Assembly: GCF_041624475.1 (NCBI RefSeq)
Contig: NZ_JBFJUX010000005.1
Location: 124,001 to 188,000, forward strand
DNA length: 64,000 nucleotides
DNA from: Litorivivens sp041624475
GTDB taxonomy: Bacteria > Pseudomonadota > Gammaproteobacteria > Pseudomonadales > Spongiibacteraceae
Direction: 5' to 3'
Shown here: positions 1-8,678 of the stretch, in pieces
How positions within the stretch are numbered: the first letter of the stretch is position 1
Layout of the letters: each line of letters opens with the position of its first letter
The notes under the pieces: generated by a model
The model's database searches: none
What the model saw: the letters and a program-made list of their open reading frames with translations, nothing else
What the model was told of the DNA's origin: nothing
Made by a program: the position numbers and the translations under genes

Positions 1-753
1 CACCGCCTGGTTAGCGGGTAAGGTCCAGGGCGTAGTGGTCCAGATCACCAGATCAACTGCGCTTACCGCAACACCACTGCGCTGCGAGAAATCCGCCGCA
101 TCGACCACTGCAAAAGCCACATCAATGGCCGGCGAGGTTTTGTCCTGGTATTCGACTTCTGCTTCCGCCAGCGCCGAACCACAGTCGGTACACCAGTGCA
201 CGGGCTTGAAACCCTTGTGCACGTGGCCGTTGTCAACGATCTTGCCCAATGCCCGAATGATATTCGCCTCAAAGGCGTAATTCATGGTCAGATAGGGCTC
301 ATCCCAATCGCCCAGAACGCCAAGGCGCTCAAAGCTGTCGCGCTGACCTTTGACCTGCTTGCTGGCGTAGTCGCGGCACTTCTGACGGAAGGTACGCACG
401 TCGACCTTGTGGCCGGGCTTGCCGACCTTTTTCTCAACATTCAGCTCAATGGGCAGGCCATGGCAGTCCCAACCGGGCACATAGGGAGCGTCAAACCCAT
501 CCAGCGTCTTGGATTTAACGATCATGTCCTTGAGGATTTTATTGACCGCGTGCCCGAGGTGAATATCGCCGTTGGCGTAAGGGGGGCCGTCGTGCAGGAT
601 AAACTTTTCACGACCGGCCCGGGCCTTGCGGATGGCCTCGTAGAGTTTGCCTTCCTGCCATTTTTTCAGCATGCCCGGCTCGCGCTGAGCCAGGTTGGCT
701 TTCATGGGAAAAGCCGTCTGAGGCAGATTCAATGTGTGTTTGTAGTCGCTCAT
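1..753 (-). CDS. ileS: Isoleucyl-tRNA synthetase, N-terminal part (cut by window edge)
   Basis: This is the first 251 codons of cytoplasmic isoleucyl-tRNA synthetase, which charges tRNA-Ile. The protein begins MSDYKHTLNLPQT. The class I signature (PYANGDIHLGH, the HIGH box) is followed by the conserved GWDCHGLPIE segment, and the visible part runs into the CP1 editing domain (VIWTTTPWTLPAN). The rest, with the KMSKS loop and C-terminal zinc site, lies beyond position 1. The start ATG lies 12 bp after the ribF stop, so the two are probably co-transcribed; ribF-ileS is a common gammaproteobacterial pair. Confidence 0.95.
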   Translation of the reverse strand, partial: MSDYKHTLNLPQTAFPMKANLAQREPGMLKKWQEGKLYEAIRKARAGREKFILHDGPPYANGDIHLGHAVNKILKDMIVKSKTLDGFDAPYVPGWDCHGLPIELNVEKKVGKPGHKVDVRTFRQKCRDYASKQVKGQRDSFERLGVLGDWDEPYLTMNYAFEANIIRALGKIVDNGHVHKGFKPVHWCTDCGSALAEAEVEYQDKTSPAIDVAFAVVDAADFSQRSGVAVSAVDLVIWTTTPWTLPANQAV

Positions 754-765
754 AGCATCCAAAAA

Positions 766-1707
766 TCAATCATCGCCGCGCTCAGCGAAATAGTGACGCG
801 CTGTTTCAATATCGTTGTGTATCTGCGCTTTCAGGGCTTCGAGACCGTCAAAGCGAATTTCATTGCGCAACTTCTTGCGGAACAGGACTTTGATATTGCG
901 CCGGTACAGATTGCCGCTGTAATCCAGCACATGAACTTCCAGAATGGCCTTGGGCAGATTATCCACCGTGGGCCGGGTGCCAACATTGGCGACACCCTTG
1001 CGGGTAACCCCGTCCGGGCACTCCACTTCCACCGCAAACACGCCCGCCAATGGTGAGCGCAGCCGGTGCAGCTCCATATTCGCTGTGGGCACCCCCAGCG
1101 TGCGACCCAGCTGCTGGCCTACAATAACCCGGCCGGCAATGCTGTAGGGCCGGCCCAGCAGACGCTCGGCTTCGGCGAAATCCGCCTCGGCCAGCACTTC
1201 GCGGATTCGAGTGCTGCTGACCCGCTCGTCGCTCTGGGTCAGAGTGGCGGTATCCATTACCTCAAAACCGTAGGTTTCGCCGGCCTTTTTCAGCATGCCA
1301 AAACCGCCGCTGCGATCCCGGCCGAAACGCAGATCGTCACCGACCACAATAAACTTGGCTGCCAGACCATCCACAAACAACTTGCGGATAAACTCCATCG
1401 CGCCCAGCTGCCGGAAATTGGGAGTAAAACGGATACGCATGATCCGATCGATACCCAGCTTATCCAGCTCCACAAAGCGCTCGCGAAAGCTCATCAGCCG
1501 GGGCGGCGCTTCGTGCGGCGAGAAAAACTCGCGCGGCAGCGGCTCAAAGACCACCACAACCGTGGGCAAGCCCAGCTCGCGGCCCTTGGCCATCAACTGC
1601 TTCAACACCGCCTGATGGCCGAGGTGAACACCATCGAAAGCACCAATGGTCGCCACGCAACCCCGGTGCCGATCGCGAATGTTGTGAAAACCTCGGATTA
1701 ACTCCAT
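766..1707 (-). CDS. ribF: Bifunctional riboflavin kinase / FAD synthetase
   Basis: The 313-residue protein converts riboflavin to FMN and then to FAD in the cytoplasm. The N-terminal nucleotidyltransferase domain (about 15-180) has the GAFDGVHLGH motif at 22-31 and an SSTRIREVL segment. The C-terminal riboflavin kinase domain (about 185-305) has the PTANM motif and the GVANVGTRPT stretch typical of the family. Length is normal. It sits between murJ and ileS on the same strand, with 30 bp to the murJ stop and 12 bp to the ileS start. No FMN riboswitch was seen upstream. Confidence 0.95.
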   Translation of the reverse strand: MELIRGFHNIRDRHRGCVATIGAFDGVHLGHQAVLKQLMAKGRELGLPTVVVVFEPLPREFFSPHEAPPRLMSFRERFVELDKLGIDRIMRIRFTPNFRQLGAMEFIRKLFVDGLAAKFIVVGDDLRFGRDRSGGFGMLKKAGETYGFEVMDTATLTQSDERVSSTRIREVLAEADFAEAERLLGRPYSIAGRVIVGQQLGRTLGVPTANMELHRLRSPLAGVFAVEVECPDGVTRKGVANVGTRPTVDNLPKAILEVHVLDYSGNLYRRNIKVLFRKKLRNEIRFDGLEALKAQIHNDIETARHYFAERGDD

Positions 1708-1737
1708 GAGGGGCCCGCTGCATAAAGAAGCGCGTGA

Positions 1738-3321
1738 TTATAACTTAGTCGTCTGGCCTCTGAAATGTCTTAGACGAACTCCCAGCAGACCAAGAACACC
1801 GGCGTAGGTCAGACCGCCTGCCCCGCAGAGCAGAGCCATTTCCAGCGCCCGCTGAGCGGCATTGAGCGCTACCCAGGCCTCAACCCGCCCCAACAAGAGC
1901 CACAACAGGCCGGCCATGGCCGCCGTGGCACTGAGTAGGCGCACTGCGTAGAGCCCCCAGCCGCTGCGAGCCTGATAGGCGCCACTGCGATATAGGCCCC
2001 GAAACAGCAGAGCCGCATTCAGCCAAGCCGAACAGGCGGTGGCCAGTGCCAGCCCGACATGACCAAGCTGATAATAGTGGTGCAGGGGAATGGCAAACAG
2101 CAGATTCAGCCCCATATTGGCGACCATGGCGATCACCCCGATCTTGACCGGGGTTTTGGTGTCCTGCTGGGCGAAATAACCCGGCGCCAGCACCTTGATC
2201 AGCATAAAAGCCAGCAGGCCGGCGGTATAGGCGCGCAGACTCCAGGCCGCCATTTCCACGTCGCGCATGGCCAGCTCGCCGTATTTAAAGAGGGTGATCA
2301 ATACCGGCTCGGCCAGCATAAACAGGGCAACCGCCGCCGGCACCCCCAACAACAGGACCGCGCGAATGGCCCAATCCAGGGTGCCGGCAAAAGCCGATTT
2401 GTCACTGCCGATATTATGACGCGACAGGCTGGGCAGAATCACGGTGCCGATGGCGATCGCAAACACACCCAGCGGCAGCTCCACCAGCCGGTCCGAGTAA
2501 TACAGCCAGGACACGCTGCCGGTGGGCAGGAAGGACGCAATCACCGTGTCCAGCAACAGATTGATCTGACTCACCGACACCCCGAACAGGGCAGGAATCA
2601 TCAGGGTAATGATTTTCTGCACGCCCTCGTCATGCCAGGCCCAGCGTGGTCTTGGCAGCAAGTGGATGCGCTGCAAAAAAGGCAGCTGAAAGGTGAGCTG
2701 GCAAACCCCGGCGATCATAACACCCCAGGCCAGACCCACGGCGGGCTCCTCCATTAGCGGAGAGATAAACAGCGCCGCCCCGATCAGACTGAGGTTAAGC
2801 AGTACCGGGGTAAACGCCGGCACAGCGAAACGACCGTAGCTGTTGAGAATCGCCCCGGCAAAGCCGGTCATGGAAATCAGAAAGAGATAGGGAAAAGTTA
2901 TACGGATCATGTCTGCCGTGAGGGCAAACTTCAGCGGGTCATTGTAAAAACCCGGCGCAAAGAGGGTCGCCACCACTGGGGCACCGATTACCGCCAGCGT
3001 CGTCACCAACAGCAGGATACCGCCCAGTACGCCGGCCACCCGGTCGATCAGGTGCTGCACCGCAGCCATGCTGCCCTTTTCCCGGTACTCCGCCAATACC
3101 GGCACAAAAGCCTGGGAAAAGGCGCCCTCGGCAAACAGGCGGCGCAGAAAGTTGGGGATTTTAAAGGCGACAAAAAAGGCGTCGGCGTTGGCCGTGGCAC
3201 CGACCATCGCCGCAATCACGATATCCCGCGCCAGACCCAGCACCCGCGACAGCAGGGTCATCACGGCCACCACCGCACTGGATCGCAACAGACCGCTGGC
3301 CTTGGGAGGAGTTGCGCTCAA
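1738..3321 (-). CDS. murJ: Lipid II flippase MurJ (MviN)
   Basis: The 527-residue polytopic inner-membrane protein flips lipid II to the periplasm for peptidoglycan synthesis. The N-terminus (LLRSSAVVAVMTLLSRVLGLARD) has the usual MurJ pattern, followed by about 14 hydrophobic segments, as expected for the MOP superfamily. The start is TTG, three bases after the NUDIX gene stop; an internal ATG at codon 21 would remove the conserved first segment, so the TTG is preferred. It belongs to the chain that continues into ribF and ileS. Confidence 0.93.
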   Translation of the reverse strand: MSATPPKASGLLRSSAVVAVMTLLSRVLGLARDIVIAAMVGATANADAFFVAFKIPNFLRRLFAEGAFSQAFVPVLAEYREKGSMAAVQHLIDRVAGVLGGILLLVTTLAVIGAPVVATLFAPGFYNDPLKFALTADMIRITFPYLFLISMTGFAGAILNSYGRFAVPAFTPVLLNLSLIGAALFISPLMEEPAVGLAWGVMIAGVCQLTFQLPFLQRIHLLPRPRWAWHDEGVQKIITLMIPALFGVSVSQINLLLDTVIASFLPTGSVSWLYYSDRLVELPLGVFAIAIGTVILPSLSRHNIGSDKSAFAGTLDWAIRAVLLLGVPAAVALFMLAEPVLITLFKYGELAMRDVEMAAWSLRAYTAGLLAFMLIKVLAPGYFAQQDTKTPVKIGVIAMVANMGLNLLFAIPLHHYYQLGHVGLALATACSAWLNAALLFRGLYRSGAYQARSGWGLYAVRLLSATAAMAGLLWLLLGRVEAWVALNAAQRALEMALLCGAGGLTYAGVLGLLGVRLRHFRGQTTKL

Positions 3322-3324
3322 GAT

Positions 3325-3930
3325 TTAACCCCAGTGTTCGCGCAGACGCGCGTGGTGACGGGCAAACCAGTTCAATGCCACCAGCGAGTGGGCGTTGTCG
3401 ATAACGCCGGCATCCATCATCGCCAGCACTTCGTCAACCGGCAGCACGTGCAAACGGATGTCTTCGTTTTCTTCGGGCAAGCCGTGAATGCCAGAGGAAC
3501 GGGAGAGATCGGCGCAGCCGCAGTAGAGATGAAAATACTCATCGCTGCCGCCCGGCGACGAATAATAGGAGGCGACTTTCTCCAGAGCCGTGAGCTGCGC
3601 CCCGGCTTCTTCGATACTTTCCCGGTACGCCACATCCTCCGGCGACTCTCCCGGCTCCATCAAGCCGGCGATCAACTCCATCAACCAAGGGGAAGGATGG
3701 CGATTCAGTGCGCCAATACGAAACTGTTCAGCTACCGCCAGTGCATCCATTGCCGGGTCGTAGATGAGCACACCGACCGCTTCGCGACGCCGCGCCACCA
3801 CCCGGCGGACCTCACCGCTCCACTTTCCGCTAAACAGCCGGTGGCGCAGACTGACATCAACCACCTCGAAAAAGCCTTTCCACAGGCGTTTTTCCGATTC
3901 AATCGTAAAATCGTCGCGGGAAAAACTCAT
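3325..3930 (-). CDS. nudF: ADP-ribose pyrophosphatase-type NUDIX hydrolase
   Basis: The 201-residue cytoplasmic NUDIX hydrolase probably cleaves ADP-ribose or a related nucleotide sugar to AMP and ribose-5-phosphate. The NUDIX box is present: G-LMEPG-E, seven residues, then REsiEEaGA. The substrate-side segments (EQFRIGA, YYSSPGGSDEYFHLY) match the NudF/TrgB group rather than MutT. Its ATG overlaps the stop of the aspartate carbamoyltransferase gene in an ATGA, so the two are translationally coupled. The exact substrate is inferred from family resemblance. Confidence 0.85.
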   Translation of the reverse strand: MSFSRDDFTIESEKRLWKGFFEVVDVSLRHRLFSGKWSGEVRRVVARRREAVGVLIYDPAMDALAVAEQFRIGALNRHPSPWLMELIAGLMEPGESPEDVAYRESIEEAGAQLTALEKVASYYSSPGGSDEYFHLYCGCADLSRSSGIHGLPEENEDIRLHVLPVDEVLAMMDAGVIDNAHSLVALNWFARHHARLREHWG

Positions 3931-4946
3931 CAGAATCGACGCTCGGTATACCAGTTAACGTCGCGGGCGTGCCGATCTACCTGGTCAGCCACATCCAATA
4001 TCAGGGCAAACAGCGCCATACGCACCAGCACGCCATTGTCGGCCTGCCGGAAAATGGCGAGATTGGGATTCTCGTTAAGGTCGTTGTCGAGCTCGTTGGC
4101 TTCGGCGCGCGAATCCCGCGGCAAAGGGTGCATGATCACCGTATTGGGCTCGCAGTAGCGGGTGTAAATCGTTTGATTCAAACGGTAGCGCCCGCGATAG
4201 AGATTGGCCTCTTCCTTACTGGCAAAGCGCTCTTCCTGAATACGGGTGGAATAGGCAATATCCACATGACTGATACTGGCTTCCATGGCGTCGCTTTCCA
4301 CCACCGTCGCACCCGCAGCGCGCAGGTTCTCGACAATATCGCCGGGCATGCGCAGCTCGTCCGGCGATATCAGCGTGACCGTTACGTTTTTAAACAGACA
4401 AAGCAGTTTGCACAGAGAATGCACCGTGCGGCCGTATTTCAGATCGCCAATCAATGCGATGCGTAGACCATCGATGCCTTCACGCCCCTTGTGCCGCAGT
4501 TCTTTCTGGATAGTGTAAAGATCGAGCAGGGCCTGACTGGGGTGCTCATTGGAACCATCGCCACCGTTGATCACCGGCACCCGGCTGGCGCGGGCAAATT
4601 CGGCAACCGAGCCCGATGTAGGGTGGCGCATAACAATCACGTCACTGTAACCGCTCAGCACCCGGGCGGTGTCATAAAGGGATTCACCCTTGGCCAGGGC
4701 CGAACTTTCAAAGCCAGTGGTTTCCCGCACCTCGCCACCCAGCAGGTTAAAGGCACAGCCAAAACTGACCCGCGTTCGGGTGGAAGGCTCAAAAAACATA
4801 TTGCCGAGAATGGCGCCGTCCAGCACCCGGGTAACCCGCTGCCGATGGGCATAAGGCTCCATCCGGTCCGCCACCGAAAACAGCTGTTCAATCTGCTCCC
4901 GCTCAAACTGGGTGATGGACAGAATATGGCTACCGGTAAACGTCAC
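3930..4946 (-). CDS. pyrB: Aspartate carbamoyltransferase catalytic chain
   Basis: The 338-residue enzyme condenses carbamoyl phosphate with aspartate in pyrimidine synthesis. The carbamoyl-phosphate loop FEPSTRTR is at 52-59 and EHPSQALLDLYT follows further in; HPxQ with S rather than C points to aspartate, not ornithine, as the acceptor. It is longer than E. coli PyrB (311) and has no pyrI neighbour. The start is GTG, overlapping the stop of the ABC exporter gene (GTGA). A more distant carbamoyltransferase paralogue cannot be excluded without alignment. Confidence 0.83.
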   Translation of the reverse strand: MTFTGSHILSITQFEREQIEQLFSVADRMEPYAHRQRVTRVLDGAILGNMFFEPSTRTRVSFGCAFNLLGGEVRETTGFESSALAKGESLYDTARVLSGYSDVIVMRHPTSGSVAEFARASRVPVINGGDGSNEHPSQALLDLYTIQKELRHKGREGIDGLRIALIGDLKYGRTVHSLCKLLCLFKNVTVTLISPDELRMPGDIVENLRAAGATVVESDAMEASISHVDIAYSTRIQEERFASKEEANLYRGRYRLNQTIYTRYCEPNTVIMHPLPRDSRAEANELDNDLNENPNLAIFRQADNGVLVRMALFALILDVADQVDRHARDVNWYTERRF

Positions 4947-6745
4947 GGGGTTTCCTCGGAGTTGGTTGTATCGTCGGCCTGATCAAACTGCAGGCTGGCC
5001 CAGCGGGCGTACAGCGGCGAGTTTTTAATCAATTCACCGTGCGTACCCAGCGCCGCGAGCTGGCCGTGATCAAGCACCGCTATCTTATCCACCTTCACCA
5101 CCGTGGCCAAGCGATGGGCGATAACAATGGTGGTTCGCCCTTTCATCAGTCGCTGCAGGGCCTGCTGCACCTGAAATTCGCTTTCCGCATCCAGTGCGCT
5201 GGTGGCTTCGTCGAGCAATAACAGTTTTGGATCCTTGAGGATGGCCCTGGCAATGGCCACGCGCTGGCGCTGACCACCAGACAAGCGCACTCCGCCTTCA
5301 CCGACAAAACTGTCATAGCCTTCTGGCAGGCGCTCAATAAATTCGTGGGCGTAGGCGGCTTTTGCCGCTTCAATCAGCTGAGCTTCGCTGGCTTCCGGGT
5401 TGCCGTAGCGGATATTGTCGGCCACGGTTCCGGTAAACAGCACGGGTTGCTGCGGCACCAGCGCGATCTGGGCGCGCAGGGTTTCCGGCGCGAGATCCCG
5501 CAGTTCAACGCCGTCAAAAGTAATGCTGCCCGACTGCACATCGTAAAAACGCAGCAGCAGATCCACCAGCGTTGACTTTCCCGCACCGGAGCTGCCCACC
5601 AACGCCATACTCGTCCCGGCTGGAACGTGCAGGGTAAGCTCATTGATCGCCAGATAGTTTGGCCGTGATGGGTAGGCAAAACACACGCCATCGAGCTTCA
5701 GTTCGCCCTGCACCGTTGCGGGCAGCGCCTGGGGATTTTCCGGCGAGACAATCAGGCTGCGCGCGGAAAGCAGCTCCAACAATCGCTCCGTTGCGCCTGC
5801 CGCCCGCTGCAAATCGCCGTAGACTTCGGAGATTGCTCCGACCGAAGCCGCCACCATCAGGGCATAAAACACAAAGGCCGCCAGCTCGCCGCTGCTGATC
5901 CGCCCAGCCAGCACATCGTGACCACCCACCCAGAGCATGGCGGCAATGGCGCCGAGCACCAGTAGAATGACCGCCGTCGACAACCAGGCCCGCTGATTGA
6001 TCCGTCGAATGGCAATGCGGAAGGCGTCTTCTACGTGTCGACCGAACAGGGCCTTGTCCCGCTCCTGATAGTTAAAGGCCTGCAGCACCTTGATATTTTT
6101 CAGCGCCTCGCCAACAAAGCTGCCGACACTGGCGATGCTGTCCTGGGAGCTGCGTGACAGCGCCCGCACACGGCGGCCAAATACCAGAATAGGAATTACG
6201 ATCAGCGGCACGCTGAGCAGTACCATACCGGTCAATTTTGGGTTGGTGATAATCAGCCAGATAATCCCGCCGACAAACATCAGTGCATTGCGCAGGGCGA
6301 TGGATACCGACGAACCGATGACCGTCTGCAACAAGGTGGTATCCGTCGTAATGCGCGACTGAATTTCACCGGAGAGGTTGGTTTCAAAAAAACCCGGATG
6401 CAGCGTGACCACGTGGTCGAACACCGCTTTGCGCAAATCCGCACTCACCCGCTCGCCAATCCACGACACCAGATAAAAACGGGTAAAGGTGCCCACTGCC
6501 AGCAAAAACACCAGGCCCATAAACACCAGCAGGGCGTGATTGAGCATTGCCGGGGTGCCGCTGGCAAAGCCCTGATCCACCAGCAGGCGAATGCCCTGTC
6601 CTATGGAGAGCGTGATGCCGGCGGTAAAGACCAGCGCAATACTCGCGCCAATGACCTGGGCCCGGTAGGGCCGCAGAAACCGCAGCATGGCTTTAAGTAC
6701 CCCAATATTTTTACTGGGGTCGCGGTTTTCAGTTACTTCAGCCAA
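4943..6745 (-). CDS. ABC exporter, fused membrane and ATPase domains (MsbA/multidrug type)
   Basis: The 600-residue half-transporter would act as a homodimer in the inner membrane. An ABC-type transmembrane domain with about six helices spans roughly 25-320. The ATPase domain has Walker A (GSSGAGKST, 384-392), signature LSGGQ (488-492), Walker B (LLLLDEATSALD from about 508) and a late H-loop histidine in IAHRLATV. The start is TTG with a good ribosome site (AGGAAG, 7 bases upstream). It overlaps the GIY-YIG gene by 8 bp and pyrB by 4 bp. The substrate (lipid or drug) is not evident. Confidence 0.85.
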   Translation of the reverse strand: MAEVTENRDPSKNIGVLKAMLRFLRPYRAQVIGASIALVFTAGITLSIGQGIRLLVDQGFASGTPAMLNHALLVFMGLVFLLAVGTFTRFYLVSWIGERVSADLRKAVFDHVVTLHPGFFETNLSGEIQSRITTDTTLLQTVIGSSVSIALRNALMFVGGIIWLIITNPKLTGMVLLSVPLIVIPILVFGRRVRALSRSSQDSIASVGSFVGEALKNIKVLQAFNYQERDKALFGRHVEDAFRIAIRRINQRAWLSTAVILLVLGAIAAMLWVGGHDVLAGRISSGELAAFVFYALMVAASVGAISEVYGDLQRAAGATERLLELLSARSLIVSPENPQALPATVQGELKLDGVCFAYPSRPNYLAINELTLHVPAGTSMALVGSSGAGKSTLVDLLLRFYDVQSGSITFDGVELRDLAPETLRAQIALVPQQPVLFTGTVADNIRYGNPEASEAQLIEAAKAAYAHEFIERLPEGYDSFVGEGGVRLSGGQRQRVAIARAILKDPKLLLLDEATSALDAESEFQVQQALQRLMKGRTTIVIAHRLATVVKVDKIAVLDHGQLAALGTHGELIKNSPLYARWASLQFDQADDTTNSEETP

Positions 6746-7013
6746 GAGATACTTCCTGTTGGTGGCGGGCGATCAGTAGCAGTTTGTCTGCCCGCCGCAA
6801 TTTTTTGATTTCGGCCTCGCGCCGGGAGGCGCTGGCGCGATCGTCTGCCCTTTCGCGGTATTCAATGGCTGCCGGTGGGTCGCCCCGAAAGAAACGCGCG
6901 CCGTTACCCAGTTCGCCGGCGTGTTCGCGAAAGCGCCTTTCCACATCGGTACTGATGCCAGTGTAGAGCTTGCCGCTCTCCGCGCGAATGATGTAAACCC
7001 ACCACGCGCTCAC
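6738..7013 (-). CDS. GIY-YIG domain nuclease-like protein
   Basis: The small (91-residue) protein is essentially one GIY-YIG endonuclease domain. WWVYIIRAESGKLYTGIST provides the GIY (VYI) and YIG-equivalent (YTG) strands, followed by the arginine-rich VERRFREH helix and a glutamate near IEYRE. The best start is a GTG at 7013, which overlaps the sbcB stop as GTGA; a longer in-frame version starting inside sbcB is less likely. Proteins of the YhbQ/UPF0213 type look like this. Its biological role is unknown; coupling to exonuclease I suggests DNA metabolism, which is inference. Confidence 0.82.
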   Translation of the reverse strand: MSAWWVYIIRAESGKLYTGISTDVERRFREHAGELGNGARFFRGDPPAAIEYRERADDRASASRREAEIKKLRRADKLLLIARHQQEVSLG

Positions 7014-8431
7014 GACAGCCCTTTCACATAGCTCGCCAGGGCGTCCAGTACCGTCTGTTTGTCGGCATCCTGCTCGGGGCGAAGCGTCTCTATGCGTTCC
7101 AGGCACTGCTCAACCGTCAGCCCTCCTTCGTCCTCGGAATGGCGCCGCAACTGGCAGAATTCCCGCCAATGGGATTGCTCATCCGCAGTCAGGGTATGCG
7201 GAAAATTGCGCGCCCGATAGCGAAACAACAGTTCGGGCAACCGATTATCGGCAAAGGGAAAGGTGCGCTCTGCCAACTGCTCACCCGAGGCACTGGCAAC
7301 ATCATTCATCAGCCGCCGGTCTTCATTGCTGAAAAAACCGCCGTTGTAGAGCATCCGCTCCGGGTCGGTGTGCTCATCAAATTCACGCAGGGTGAAGATA
7401 TCGTTCAGTTTACTGCGCAAATCCACCCGGCTGAGTTTCTGCCAGTTGGCCTCGCAGCGCGCCATATCGATCTGCAAGCGGTCTTGTGCCGCCTGATCCA
7501 GCAGGTTCGAGGTCGCCAGCATCGGTGAGCGATTGATATGTACTTCCTTTATAGGGATGCGCTCCACCCCCTCGCCGAGATCCTCACTGCGCGAGAAAAT
7601 CCGCTCAGCCACCTGCGCCGCCGGCAGTTCCAGCAGCGGCTCCGGGTCCGCCATCAGGTCCACCACGATAACGCTGTTCTTGTTCACCGGGTGCATCGCC
7701 AGTGGCATCACCAGCGCCGCGCAAAACCGGCTGGCGGGGTAGCGCGACGAGATATGCAGCAGAGGCTTTTGTTTGTTCAGATCGAGCAACTGAGCAACGT
7801 TCTGCTTTTTGCGCAGGGAAAGGGCGTAGTCAAACAGCTTCGGTTTACGGGTTTTTACGATTCTGGCCAACTCAATAGTCGCCAGCACATCGGAAAAGGC
7901 ATCGTGAGCCGACTCATGGGACAGACCATTGGCCGCAGTGAGTAGCTCCAGCTTGAAACTGACCTCACCGTCGTCACGGCGCGGCCACTCAATCCCCTCC
8001 GGGCGCAAAGCGCAGCACAGCCGCACCACATCAATCAGATCCCAGCGCGCGTTGCCGTTCTGCCACTCGCGGGCATAGGGGTCGAGAAAATTGCGATATA
8101 AGGTATGGCGGGTAACTTCGTCGTCAAAGCGAATACTGTTGTAACCCACACCAATCGTTCCGGGCTGTGAAAGCTCGCGGTGAATAGCGCCGATAAACTC
8201 CCGCTCACTGGCACCCTTTTCAAGGGCTTCCTGCGGGGTAATGCCGGTCACCAGACAGGCTTCCGGGTGGGGCACGATATCCGGGGTCGGCCGGTTATAA
8301 ATCACCAACGGCTCGCCGATAATGTTCAGCTCGGCATCTGTGCGCACTCCAGCGAACTGAGAGGCGCGATCAACGGCAGGGTTGGCACCCCAGGTTTCGT
8401 AGTCGTGCCAGTAGAAGGTGTGATTGGGCAA
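7010..8431 (-). CDS. sbcB: Exodeoxyribonuclease I
   Basis: The 473-residue 3'-5' single-strand exonuclease is used in mismatch repair and recombination. The DEDDh exonuclease domain begins with FYWHDYETWG (motif I, D and E) and continues with GYNSIRFDDE (motif II) and HDAFSDVLATIELA (motif III), followed by the SH3-like and C-terminal helical domains of the family. The start is TTG: an in-frame TGA lies two codons upstream and no ATG lies nearer. The ribosome site is weak, which suggests low expression. The GIY-YIG gene follows with a 4-bp overlap. Confidence 0.93.
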   Translation of the reverse strand: MPNHTFYWHDYETWGANPAVDRASQFAGVRTDAELNIIGEPLVIYNRPTPDIVPHPEACLVTGITPQEALEKGASEREFIGAIHRELSQPGTIGVGYNSIRFDDEVTRHTLYRNFLDPYAREWQNGNARWDLIDVVRLCCALRPEGIEWPRRDDGEVSFKLELLTAANGLSHESAHDAFSDVLATIELARIVKTRKPKLFDYALSLRKKQNVAQLLDLNKQKPLLHISSRYPASRFCAALVMPLAMHPVNKNSVIVVDLMADPEPLLELPAAQVAERIFSRSEDLGEGVERIPIKEVHINRSPMLATSNLLDQAAQDRLQIDMARCEANWQKLSRVDLRSKLNDIFTLREFDEHTDPERMLYNGGFFSNEDRRLMNDVASASGEQLAERTFPFADNRLPELLFRYRARNFPHTLTADEQSHWREFCQLRRHSEDEGGLTVEQCLERIETLRPEQDADKQTVLDALASYVKGLS

Positions 8432-8548
8432 GGCTCAGGTATCCGCTTGGGGTTTGCGGTATTTCACATGGGTGGGGAGTGGAATGCAAATGGGGTGACG
8501 CTTGGCGGAGATAGCTGGGGCACCTGACTTTGGCCGGTATTGGGCGGC

Positions 8549-8656
8549 GGTCTGACGTCGGACGCTGGACACCCGACGTAAAAGCGGGCGCGGCTTTGCC
8601 GCGCGATGCTGCAATAGAGGGTTTAGCGTCAGACGTTCGACATCCGACGTCCGACC
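8549..8656. repeat. Imperfect palindromic GACGTC-type repeat element
   Basis: The region between sbcB and the fumarase gene holds two inverted arms (8549-8580 and 8624-8656), each built from GACGTCGGA-like words. They flank a compact hairpin, GCGCGGC-TTT-GCCGCGC, near 8587-8603. The arms match imperfectly. A related pair of AGCGTCAGACGTCC words occurs at 25311-25343, so this looks like a dispersed REP-like family. The hairpin could also help terminate fumarase transcription, but there is no T-run on that strand. Confidence 0.55.
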
Positions 8657-8678
8657 GAAAAACCCTACCGCCCCCAGG

